Below, one piece after another: positions 1 through 12,728 of a stretch of DNA of 64,000 nt. The DNA lies in assembly GCA_963793415.1 (NCBI GenBank), contig CAWCAC010000002.1, positions 2,976,001-3,040,000 on the forward strand. Reading direction: 5' to 3'. Made by a program: the position numbers and the translations under genes. Numbering within the stretch: the stretch's first letter is position 1; every line of letters begins with the position of its first letter. The notes below the pieces were generated by a model that was not told the origin of the DNA, ran no database searches, and worked only from the letters and a program-made list of their open reading frames with translations. The stretch is from CAXMST01 sp963793415 (GTDB taxonomy: Bacteria > Actinomycetota > Thermoleophilia > Solirubrobacterales > 70-9).

Positions 1-50
1 CGGCGCCCCGCCCTCGCGGCGGCGCCGGTCGCAGAGCTCAGGGGAGGGGA

Positions 51-269
51 TCAGCGCAGCAGGCGGAAGCCGGCGAACGGCTGGCCGGTGAGCTGCATCG
101 CGTCCTCGAGACAGATGCGCTCGTGGTGCATGCCCTCGACGCGGCAGACGATCGGCGAAGACTCGGCGGAGTCGAGGACGAGCCGGGACCCGTCGCCGAG
201 CTCCAGCTCGATCGGAGGCTCCTGGCGGCTGCCGGTGGGGTCGTGCTCCTGCGCGGGCGGTTGCTGCAT
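51..269 (-). CDS. Small acidic hypothetical protein
   Basis: A 72-residue protein of no family I recognise. The N-terminal 20 residues are polar and proline/glutamine-rich. The rest (about 21-72) reads like a compact beta-rich fold, with an acidic ELGDGSRLVLD stretch, one Cys and a MHHE segment. No signal peptide or membrane segment is visible. It starts with ATG at 269 without a clear Shine-Dalgarno sequence. It lies downstream of the ferritin-like gene on the same strand with an 82-bp gap and could be its partner or independent. Codon usage is GC-rich like its neighbours, so I take it as real but of unknown function. Confidence 0.55.
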   Translation of the reverse strand: MQQPPAQEHDPTGSRQEPPIELELGDGSRLVLDSAESSPIVCRVEGMHHERICLEDAMQLTGQPFAGFRLLR

Positions 270-351
270 CGATCGCTACGTTAGCAAACCTTCATATGAG
301 CCTTGCGGAACCTTCGTGCCGGTTCGCAGGGATTCCTGCAACCGCAGCCGC

Positions 352-849
352 TCAGGCGCGGCCCTCGGCCTCGTACTCGCGCAGGAAGCCCTCGAACTCG
401 CGCATGTGGCCCTGTTCGTCGCGGAGGATCGCGATCACCATGTCCTCGGTCACGGGATCGACCTCGGAGGCGAGGTCGATCAGCCTCGAGTAGTGCTCGA
501 TCGCGCCGCGCTCGGCGGCGATCACGCCCTTGATCACGTGCGTGAGGTCGGTCTGCTCTGCAGGGGGCTGGAGGAAGTCCTGCTCGGCCTGGAACTCGGA
601 CGACCCAGGCACGACGCCGTACAGCTCCTTGATCCGGGCTGCGAACTGCTGCGCGTGGCCGAGCTCCTCCTGGATGTCGGCCTCGAGCGACTCCTTGATC
701 TCGGCGGCGCGGACGCCGTCGGGGTTGACAGAGTTCGCGACGTAGCTCATCACGGTCTCGATCTCCATCCAGTAGGCCTTCTTGAGCATGGCGACGATCT
801 CATCGCGCTTCTCGCGGTTGCCATCGGAAAGGACGTTGTGGTCAGTCAT
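352..849 (-). CDS. Ferritin-like diiron protein
   Basis: Predicted four-helix-bundle protein of the ferritin/bacterioferritin-like superfamily, 165 residues, cytosolic. Two ExxH pairs are visible (E62/H65 in EELGH and E145/H148 in DEQGH), together with Glu residues near 29-31 and E113. This is the spacing expected for a dinuclear metal site. Family members store iron or act in peroxide/iron stress, and I infer the same here. It starts at an ATG preceded by AAGGAGA. It is divergent from the hydrolase at 915, with a promoter region of about 65 bp between them. Whether it assembles into a cage cannot be told from the sequence. Confidence 0.85.
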   Translation of the reverse strand: MTDHNVLSDGNREKRDEIVAMLKKAYWMEIETVMSYVANSVNPDGVRAAEIKESLEADIQEELGHAQQFAARIKELYGVVPGSSEFQAEQDFLQPPAEQTDLTHVIKGVIAAERGAIEHYSRLIDLASEVDPVTEDMVIAILRDEQGHMREFEGFLREYEAEGRA

Positions 850-914
850 GGAAACGGTCTCCTTGTGATCGACGGTTGTGGGACCCGATGTCGGTCGACC
901 GGGGGTGTCGGTTC

Positions 915-1817
915 GTGAGTGCTACCCCGACGCCCGAGAATCTAATCGCCCGCGCCGAGCGCGTCGAGCTGGGCGGGATCGAAACCCGGCGTCTGTCCGT
1001 GGAAGGCGAGGGGACACCGTTCCTGCTCGTCCATGGGTTCGCAGACAGCGCCGATACCTGGGGGCCGCTACTGGAGGAGCTCGCGACCGTCGGCCGCGCG
1101 GCGGCAGCGATCGATCTCGCCGGCTTCGGCGCCTCCGCCGGCCTCGCCGGCGATCGCGGGCTGCTCGAGCAGTGGGACGCGATGGTCGAGCACGCGATCG
1201 CCGACCTGAGCGCCGCCCATGGCGGGGCGCCGGTCTTCGTGGCCGGCAACTCGCTCGGCGGCTGCCTCTCGATCCGCGCCGCCGAGCGCGACGAGCTTCC
1301 CGTCGCCGGGGTCGTCCCGATCGCGCCGGCCGGGCTCGACATGGCGCGCTGGTTTCCGGTGATCGAGAGCCAGCGCCTGATCCGGCTGCTCGAGCTCTCC
1401 CCCGTTCCGGTCCCCGAGCTGATCGTCCGCGAAGTCGTCGGGCGCGTCTACTCGAACCTCGCCTTCTCGAGCGCCGGCCGCGCCAACGCGAAAGCGGTGG
1501 CGGCGTTCACCGACCACATCCCCTCGGTCTCGCGCGGTCTCGAGATCCTCGACATCGGTCGCCGGCTGCTACCCGAGCTGACCAACCCGTTCCGGCTCGA
1601 GCGGATCGACTGCCCGCTGCTGCTGGTCTGGGGCGAGCGCGACCGGATGGTCTACACGACCGGCGCCGAGCGGGTGCTCCGGACCGTGCCCTATGCCGAC
1701 ATCGAGATCATCCCCGACTGCGGCCACTGCCCCCAGGTCGAGATGCCGGCCGAGCTCGCACGGATGCTGCTCGACTTCCCGGACGCATACGAGCACCCCT
1801 CACGTCCTGACAATTGA
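915..1817 (+). CDS. Alpha/beta-fold hydrolase
   Basis: Serine hydrolase of the alpha/beta fold, about 300 residues. Visible motifs are the oxyanion-hole LVHGFADSADTW, the nucleophile elbow GNSLGG, the acidic residue in WGERDRM and the catalytic His in PDCGHCPQVE. The substrate is unknown; the layout resembles C-C bond hydrolases and small-ester hydrolases. I chose GTG at 915 because GGGGGTG lies about 8 bases upstream and the similarity starts just after it. An in-frame ATG at 876 would add 13 residues. The gene converges tail-to-tail with the methyltransferase: the two stop codons abut with no gap. Confidence 0.85.
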   Translation: MSATPTPENLIARAERVELGGIETRRLSVEGEGTPFLLVHGFADSADTWGPLLEELATVGRAAAAIDLAGFGASAGLAGDRGLLEQWDAMVEHAIADLSAAHGGAPVFVAGNSLGGCLSIRAAERDELPVAGVVPIAPAGLDMARWFPVIESQRLIRLLELSPVPVPELIVREVVGRVYSNLAFSSAGRANAKAVAAFTDHIPSVSRGLEILDIGRRLLPELTNPFRLERIDCPLLLVWGERDRMVYTTGAERVLRTVPYADIEIIPDCGHCPQVEMPAELARMLLDFPDAYEHPSRPDN

Positions 1818-2423
1818 TCATCGGCCTGCGAAGCGGGGTCGGTGAACGCTGACGACGCCGCGCTGCCACGACTCAACCGTCCACCGCGCCCGAGCCACGG
1901 TCAAAAAGCGCCGCGTCCCCGCCCGATTAGGCGTCGCCACCAGTGCCCCCGCTGCAAGCTGCGGCAACAGCGACAGCAGCGGGTCGACGTTCTCCTCCTC
2001 GTAGAGGAGGTCGGCGGCGAGGACCAGATCGAAGGGCCCGTGCTCGCCCAGGTCCTCCGGTTCCGTGAAGTCGAAGGTTGCCGTGCGCAGCGTGGCGCCG
2101 TTCTCGGCGGCATTACGAGCGGCCAGCTCGACGGCTTCCGGATCATGGTCGGTGGCGAGCACCCGGGCGCCGGCGCGGGCGGCGACGATGCTCGGCACCG
2201 CGAGCCCGCAGCCGAGCTCGACGATGTTGAGGCCGCGCAGTTCGAGCCAAGTCAACTCCTGGGCAAGGGCCACCCCGCTCCGCCACAGCACCGACCAGTA
2301 CGGGGCGACCGGGGCCCACTCGACCGCGCCCGCGTCCGGCAGCCCTGCCGACTCCTCGGGCTGCAGCATTCGCAGCGGCCCTCCGGGGAGGTCGACGACG
2401 GTCGTAACAAAATCTTCAGTCAC
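1818..2423 (-). CDS. Class I SAM-dependent methyltransferase (METTL21/Nnt1-like)
   Basis: A 201-residue Rossmann-fold methyltransferase. Motif I is VELGCGLAVPS, the acidic end of strand 2 is ATDHDPEAV, and ADLLYEEENV sits at the motif IV position. The aromatic N-terminal part (EWAPVAPYWSVLW) and the overall arrangement resemble the Methyltransf_16 family, which includes protein-lysine and nicotinamide N-methyltransferases. The acceptor cannot be read from the sequence. Its stop codon touches that of the hydrolase. The start at 2423 is 111 bp from the end of the methionine synthase gene on the same strand, so it may be transcribed with metH, the main user of recycled SAM. Confidence 0.8.
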   Translation of the reverse strand: MTEDFVTTVVDLPGGPLRMLQPEESAGLPDAGAVEWAPVAPYWSVLWRSGVALAQELTWLELRGLNIVELGCGLAVPSIVAARAGARVLATDHDPEAVELAARNAAENGATLRTATFDFTEPEDLGEHGPFDLVLAADLLYEEENVDPLLSLLPQLAAGALVATPNRAGTRRFLTVARARWTVESWQRGVVSVHRPRFAGR

Positions 2424-2534
2424 GGTCCGTGACCTGCTCGTAAGTTTGCCTCACCTCACGCGCACGTTAACGGTATCCACGGGAGTGAGCCCAGACCGCG
2501 TTATCTGAAGACAGCGAGGCTGCGCCGGGTGAGC

Positions 2535-6158
<3,624 letters not shown>

Positions 6159-6171
6159 TTCTTCTAATCCA

Positions 6172-6272
6172 CCTCCATCGATCCCGGCAGTCGCACCTTC
6201 TCGGCTTCGGAAAGCCCCTCCGGTTGCGGCGGCGTCAGCGGACCGGGTCCCTCAGCCGCTCTGGATGGTGAA
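6172..6272 (-). promoter_or_regulatory. SAM-I (S-box) riboswitch upstream of metH
   Basis: On the minus strand the leader contains the S-box core in order: closing stem P1 5' strand CCATC (6264-6268), AGAGCGG, GAGGGA, a GCAACCGG segment, AAGGTGC, and the P1 3' strand GATGG (6175-6179). The P1 3' strand runs directly into the Shine-Dalgarno sequence GGAGGTGG (6169-6176), with the metH ATG 10 bases further on. SAM binding would stabilise P1 and mask the ribosome site, so I infer translational repression when SAM is plentiful. No U-run terminator is visible, which also favours translational over transcriptional control. Confidence 0.88.
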
Positions 6273-6330
6273 ACCCAGGATAACGACCGCGTGAAGCCCC
6301 GCACCCGATCGGCGCGTCGCGCCGCGCCAC

Positions 6331-8664
6331 TCAACCGGCGACGCCGTCCCTGATGCCTTCCTCGCGGACGCTCGCCGGCTGCAGCCGCACGGGCGCCGCG
6401 CTCATCGTCCGCATCCTCACGTCCGACCAGGTCATGCCCTCGCGGACCAGCGCCGGCACCCCGAGCACGACCGCCGTCGCGATCTCCACGGCCTGCAGGA
6501 TCACCCCGTAGGCGAGCGCGTCGGCGGCGGCAACCCCGTAGCCGGTCGTCAGGACGCTGACCACGGCGAGCTGGAAGACGCCGATGTTGGACGGCGTCGC
6601 CGGGACGACGGCGGTGACGTTGACCGCGAACAGGACCGCGGCGGCGCCGCCGATCCCCATCAGCGGGTCGAGGCCCATGGCGACGCCCAGCGCGAAGCAG
6701 GCGGCGACCTGGATCGCCCAGGCGGTGAGCTGCGCTGAAGCCGCGATCGGGCCGCGGCGCGGATCCTTGAAGACGGCGAGCCCCGAGCGCACCTTGAGCA
6801 GCGACTCGCGCGCCAGCGCCGCCAGGCGGGCGACGCGACCCGAGCCCGAGCGACGGACCAGGGCGGGCGCGATCAGGATCGCGACGAGCAACAGCGCCGG
6901 GGCCAGGCTGACGACGAACAGGTGCTCAGAGCTGCGGCTGAAGAGGTCGCTGGAGGCGACGATGATCGCGCCGAGCACGATCAGCGCGAGGATGTTGAGA
7001 ACGGTCTGGGAGACGAGCGTGCCGAGCAGGATCGGGAACGACTCGCGGACGCGGCCGATCCGGCGCGCCATGATCATCGCGCGGGCAGGCTCGCCGAGAC
7101 GCGCCGGCAGGGTCGCTGACATCAACACGCCGATCATCGTCGCCGAGGTGAAGTCGCGGCGGCGCAGCGTCGCCTTCGGCATCGCCGAGCGGGCCGTGAC
7201 GAACCACGTCGCCGAGCGGAAGAACATCGACAGGCCCATCAGCAGGGTCGCGATCAAGACCCAGGCGAGGTCGGACTTGACGGCGCTGTGGACGACGTTG
7301 TCGAAGCCGATCTTCTGCGCCGCCAGGTACGTGAGCCCGGCGCCGACCGCTCCGGCTGCGAGGAGGCCGGCACGGCGGGCGACCCGGCGACCGCGAGAGA
7401 CCTTGCCGACCGGCGGATCCAGCGAAGCCAGACGCTCCGCCGGAACCCGCTCACTGCCGTCGGCGGGGATCATTCCGGTGACGCGGGCGAGTCGCTCGGC
7501 GGCGCCGTTCGGCTGTGGCGCGCTCAGCGCCCGCTCGTAGATCGTCTCGACGCGAGCCGCGATCCGCGGCCAGGCGTAACGAGCGGCCGAGGCGCGGGCG
7601 GCCTGGGCCATCTCTTCGAGCCGGTAGGGCTCGTAGTGAAGGGCGAGCAGTTCCTCGGCGAGCCGCTGCGGGTCGCCGGCGGGGACGAGGATGCCGTCGA
7701 CCCCGTCGCTGACGACGTCCGAGTAGCCGGCGATCGCGGAGGCGATCACCGGCGTGCCGGCGGCAAACGCCTCGGTCAGGACCATGCCGAAGCTCTCGCC
7801 CGAGAGCGAGGGCGCGCAGAGCACGTCGGCCTCGCGGTAGGCCGCCCAGAGCTCGGCCTGCGTGACGCGGCCGCGGGCGTCGATCCGCTCGAGGATCGCG
7901 GGGTCGGGCAGGTGGCGCTCGACCTCTTCCTTGGTGACTCCGACCGCAGTCAGGCGACAGGGAATGTGCTCGGCGAGTGCCTCGAAGGCGCGGAGCAGGA
8001 CGGGCAGGCCCTTGCGCTCCTCGGCGCGGCCGACGAACAGGACCTCGAGCTGCTCGCCCGGCCCACCGGCCTCGAGCGGCAGCGCACCGGCTCCGAGCTC
8101 CAGGTCGACCCCGTTCGGGACGATCTCGTAGCTGCCTCCGTACCAGCGGCGGCCGGTCCAGGCGGCCGCCTCGGAAACGGCGATCCGCTCGTGCAGCTGG
8201 TTGAACTTGCGCTGTGCGCCGAAGAAGTTGGCGAGCCGGTTTGGCCCGGGCTTGGTCGAGTAGGCGTGGAAGGTGCCGACGACCGGGGCGCCGCGGAATG
8301 AGCAGGCGTCCCAGGAAATGATCGGGCCGGGCGGTTCCTGGACGTGGACGACGTCGAAGTTGCCGGTGCGCAGCTCGCGTCGCATCGTCGTGATCCCGTC
8401 GGGGAAGACGGACAGGTTCGAGACGGCGCCGTTGGCGTGGAAGCCGGCCGTGCGACCGATCGGGATCAGGTAATCGGGCTGGGGGCGAACGCGCGGCGGA
8501 GCACCGCGATGGAGCGTACGGCTGAGACGATCCGGCGGGTCCCAGGGTGCGAGGACCCGAACCTCGTGCCGCCTGGCGATCAGGTGCTCGGCGAGCGCCT
8601 GCGTATGCCGGTTTACGCCTCCCTCATACGTCCACGAATATGGCGTGACGAGAGCAATGCGCAT
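6331..8664 (-). CDS. Glycosyltransferase family 4 fused to a flippase-like membrane domain
   Basis: A 777-residue two-part protein. Residues about 1-380 form a GT4 glycosyltransferase resembling PimA-type mannosyltransferases: N-terminal TPYSWTYEGGVNRH, a donor-site segment FVGRAEERKGL, and the EX7E region GESFGMVLTEAF. After a basic linker (about 400-440), the C-terminal 320 residues hold about eight hydrophobic helices and the LPARLGEPARA signature of the lysylphosphatidylglycerol-synthase membrane domain/UPF0104 family. I infer it glycosylates a lipid and anchors or translocates it in the same polypeptide. The stop of the next upstream gene is only 16 bp away, so the two are probably co-transcribed. 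Confidence 0.88.
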   Translation of the reverse strand: MRIALVTPYSWTYEGGVNRHTQALAEHLIARRHEVRVLAPWDPPDRLSRTLHRGAPPRVRPQPDYLIPIGRTAGFHANGAVSNLSVFPDGITTMRRELRTGNFDVVHVQEPPGPIISWDACSFRGAPVVGTFHAYSTKPGPNRLANFFGAQRKFNQLHERIAVSEAAAWTGRRWYGGSYEIVPNGVDLELGAGALPLEAGGPGEQLEVLFVGRAEERKGLPVLLRAFEALAEHIPCRLTAVGVTKEEVERHLPDPAILERIDARGRVTQAELWAAYREADVLCAPSLSGESFGMVLTEAFAAGTPVIASAIAGYSDVVSDGVDGILVPAGDPQRLAEELLALHYEPYRLEEMAQAARASAARYAWPRIAARVETIYERALSAPQPNGAAERLARVTGMIPADGSERVPAERLASLDPPVGKVSRGRRVARRAGLLAAGAVGAGLTYLAAQKIGFDNVVHSAVKSDLAWVLIATLLMGLSMFFRSATWFVTARSAMPKATLRRRDFTSATMIGVLMSATLPARLGEPARAMIMARRIGRVRESFPILLGTLVSQTVLNILALIVLGAIIVASSDLFSRSSEHLFVVSLAPALLLVAILIAPALVRRSGSGRVARLAALARESLLKVRSGLAVFKDPRRGPIAASAQLTAWAIQVAACFALGVAMGLDPLMGIGGAAAVLFAVNVTAVVPATPSNIGVFQLAVVSVLTTGYGVAAADALAYGVILQAVEIATAVVLGVPALVREGMTWSDVRMRTMSAAPVRLQPASVREEGIRDGVAG

Positions 8665-8679
8665 GTGGACGGGACCACT

Positions 8680-10602
8680 CTACCGGGACTTACTATCGGA
8701 TGTGAAGTATTGGGCGGAGAAAGCCATTCCGGCGAATGCGGCGAGGTACGCGGTCCCGATCATCAACAGCAGCGACCCCGAGTCGTTGGCGAGGGCGCCG
8801 ATCACCGAGGCGACGACGGCGCCGATGAAGCCGGCGCGAGCCGCGGGGAAGGGCTCGAGCCAGGCGAGGATCCACTTCCGGCAGATGACCCCGACGATCA
8901 TGATCCCGAGCGCTATCGAGAAGAACAGCGAGTCGAAGAAGCGGCTGAAGCTCGAGGCGCTGAGCCGAACCCGCCGCTCCAACACGTCGCCGAGCTGATC
9001 GAGCCCACCGGCGTCGAGCACCGAGCGCGAAAGGTGCGCGTCGCCCCCGATCGCGAGGTCGACGGCGATCAGGGCGGCGAGCGCGAGAATCGGCGCGGCG
9101 ATGAAGAGCGCGAGGCGCTTGCGGCCGAGGCCATACGCGGCCAGGGCGACGCCGGCGGCCGCAGCCGGGAAGGTGATCGCGGCCCCGACGTCGGCGCCGA
9201 AGCGTCCCGGCGCGAAGACGAGCACCGCGGCCAGCGCCGCGACCGCCGTAGCGATCGTGACCGAGCGGAGCGGGTCCGCCGGGCGGATCGCAGTGACTGC
9301 GGCGCCCGACCCGAGCGCGAGCAGGACGCCGATCGTTGCCTCGAGCTCGTTGCCGATGCCGAAGAAGCGGACACCGAGGCCGGGGTTGGGGCCGATCAGC
9401 GAGAGTGCCGTCAGTGGCGAGCCGGCGAGGATGTCGATCGCGGTCAGCAGGACCGAGGCCGCTGCGGCAAGCGCGAACGCTGCGTACATCGCCCGCGCCC
9501 GGTCCAATACCCGGCCGAAGCCCCAGAGCGAGAGCAGAGCCAGCGCCGGTCCGCCGGCGCCGACGATCAGCCGCTCGGCGAGCACGCTCGGCGTGAGCAG
9601 CGCTCCGACCAACAGCAGCGCCGGGACCCAGGCGACCGTCGAGGCGATCGCGGGGAGCGCGATCCGGGCGCCACGGCCACCGAACAGCAGCGCCGCCAGC
9701 GCTGTCAGAGCCACCCAGATCATCACGTTGACGCCGAGCACCGGATGGCGGCGCGGGGTGACGTCCTCGAGCCGGTCGTCGAGGTCGGCGACGGCGGCCG
9801 CCTCACCCTCGGGCTTCGAGCCGATCAGGCGGCCGCTCATCTCTTCCGGCACTTCGATCTCGTAGCGATCGAGGATCGTCGGCGCCAGGTCGGTGCTGAG
9901 CACATAGCCGTCGAGCCTGGTCGCGGGGGAGGTGAGGATTCCCTCGAAGCCGTCGCCGGCGATCCCGATCGAGAGCAGCCGGCCGACGGGCGGCGGCCGC
10001 TCGAGCGCGATCAGGATGTCGCCGGGGTCCTGGGCGGCGATCAGCCCCGGCACCTCCTCGGGCTCGGCATCGAGGATCGTCAACCCCGGACAGCTGCCGT
10101 CGTCGCAGCCGGGGTCGCGAGCGACGCGGCCCTCGGAGTCGACGCCCAGGAGCGCCGGCTCGCCGGTCTTCGAGCCGGCGGTGACGGGGACGCCGGCGGC
10201 GGCGAGCTCATCGCCGAGCAGGCCCGGGACGATCTCGGCCGGGGCGCCGGCGGCGCGCTCGAGCGCCCGCTCCCACTGGCCACGAGGCACGTGCGACCCG
10301 AGCACGTACAGAGGCGGCGCCGGATCAGGGTAGAGGGAGTCGAAGAGCCGGTTGCCCTGGCCGATGTCGAGATAGGTCTGGTCGGCCGGCACCGAGCCGA
10401 GCCCGGCGCTGAGCAGCCCGGTCGCGAACTGCGGCGAGATCCCCGCGATCCCGGACGGGTCGACGCCGCGCGGCAGCAGCACGATCGTCACCCGCGAGGA
10501 CGCCTCGGGGGCCTGCGCCTGGGCGGCAACGGGGGGCCCGAGAGAGACCGCCGCGAGGACACCGAGCGCTAGGATCGAGGCGATGGCCGAGCGGACCTTC
10601 AT
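8680..10602 (-). CDS. Membrane protein with alkaline-phosphatase-like ectodomain
   Basis: About 640 residues. A signal peptide (ATG at 10602, hydrophobic IASILALGVLAAVS, then AQAQA) leads into an extracytoplasmic domain of about 300 residues. A segment STDLAPTILDRYEIEVPEEM there strongly resembles the C-terminal part of alkaline-phosphatase/sulfatase superfamily proteins, but I cannot find a full metal-binding set. The second half has about 10 hydrophobic segments. It may act on cell-envelope glycolipids with the fused glycosyltransferase 16 bp downstream. The ATG used here overlaps the start of divergent hemQ by 20 bp, and no later start codon precedes the signal peptide. The function is not known. 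Confidence 0.7.
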   Translation of the reverse strand: MKVRSAIASILALGVLAAVSLGPPVAAQAQAPEASSRVTIVLLPRGVDPSGIAGISPQFATGLLSAGLGSVPADQTYLDIGQGNRLFDSLYPDPAPPLYVLGSHVPRGQWERALERAAGAPAEIVPGLLGDELAAAGVPVTAGSKTGEPALLGVDSEGRVARDPGCDDGSCPGLTILDAEPEEVPGLIAAQDPGDILIALERPPPVGRLLSIGIAGDGFEGILTSPATRLDGYVLSTDLAPTILDRYEIEVPEEMSGRLIGSKPEGEAAAVADLDDRLEDVTPRRHPVLGVNVMIWVALTALAALLFGGRGARIALPAIASTVAWVPALLLVGALLTPSVLAERLIVGAGGPALALLSLWGFGRVLDRARAMYAAFALAAAASVLLTAIDILAGSPLTALSLIGPNPGLGVRFFGIGNELEATIGVLLALGSGAAVTAIRPADPLRSVTIATAVAALAAVLVFAPGRFGADVGAAITFPAAAAGVALAAYGLGRKRLALFIAAPILALAALIAVDLAIGGDAHLSRSVLDAGGLDQLGDVLERRVRLSASSFSRFFDSLFFSIALGIMIVGVICRKWILAWLEPFPAARAGFIGAVVASVIGALANDSGSLLLMIGTAYLAAFAGMAFSAQYFTSDSKSR

Positions 10603-11284
10603 CAAGTTCACCTTTCTCAAGATCGATCCCGCCTGGCAGCGCCGTGACACCGAGCAGCGCGCCCAGGATAAACGCGAGTTCCTCGCCGCCTGCGAGGACT
10701 TCGCAACCGACAAGCCACTTCGTGCCTACTCGACCGTAGGGACCCGGGGGGACACCGACCTGCTGATCGTCAGTCAGAGCGCGATTCTGAGCGACATCCA
10801 CACCTTCCACGTCGTGCTCGCCCAGTCCGGCCTCGCGCAGTGGTCGACGATCCCCTACTCGTACCTGGCGATGACCAAGCCGTCCCCGTACTCGGAGTCG
10901 AACGCCCGCGAGGAGCTGCTCGTCTCCGAGCGCAAATACGCCTTCATCTACCCGATGGAGAAGAAGCGCGAGTGGTACGCGCTCGACGCCGAGGAGCGGA
11001 TGCGGATCATGCGCGGCCACATCGAGACCGGCCGCCGTTACCCGCAGATCACGATCAACACCGCCTACTCGTTCGGGATCGACGACCAGGAGTTCGTCGT
11101 CTCCTTCGAGTGCGACGAGCCCGGCGATTTTCTCGACCTCGTCCAGGAGCTGCGCACGACTGAGTCGAGCGCCTGGACACTCCGCGACATCCCGATCTTC
11201 AGCTGCATCTCGATGTCGGTGGGCCACGCGCTGGATGCGCTCGACGGCGCCGCCACGTCCCGCACCGAGCCGGCACCAGCCTGA
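10583..11284 (+). CDS. hemQ: Coproheme decarboxylase (HemQ/ChdC)
   Basis: Final enzyme of the coproporphyrin-dependent haem pathway of Gram-positive bacteria: converts Fe-coproporphyrin III to haem b using peroxide. The 233-residue sequence has the chlorite-dismutase fold signature. These include N-terminal FIKFTFLKIDPAW, the catalytic-Tyr motif YPMEKKREWY (Y123), the proximal haem ligand H146 in RGHIETGRRY, and C-terminal LRDIPIFSC. The N-terminus is conserved with the family, which supports ATG at 10583 even though it overlaps the divergent membrane-protein start. The FprA-type reductase gene begins two bases after its stop, implying one transcript. Confidence 0.93.
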   Translation: MAERTFIKFTFLKIDPAWQRRDTEQRAQDKREFLAACEDFATDKPLRAYSTVGTRGDTDLLIVSQSAILSDIHTFHVVLAQSGLAQWSTIPYSYLAMTKPSPYSESNAREELLVSERKYAFIYPMEKKREWYALDAEERMRIMRGHIETGRRYPQITINTAYSFGIDDQEFVVSFECDEPGDFLDLVQELRTTESSAWTLRDIPIFSCISMSVGHALDALDGAATSRTEPAPA

Positions 11285-11286
11285 CC

Positions 11287-12687
<1,401 letters not shown>

Positions 12688-12728
12688 ACCGCGACGCCCT
12701 TCCTGCCGATTAGGTTGCCAGCGCCTCG

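Noticed and set aside
8344..10572. 742-residue plus-strand open frame
   Set aside because: It is antisense to the glycosyltransferase 5' end and the membrane protein. It is very rich in Arg, Asp and Glu with no domain, typical of a GC-rich shadow frame.
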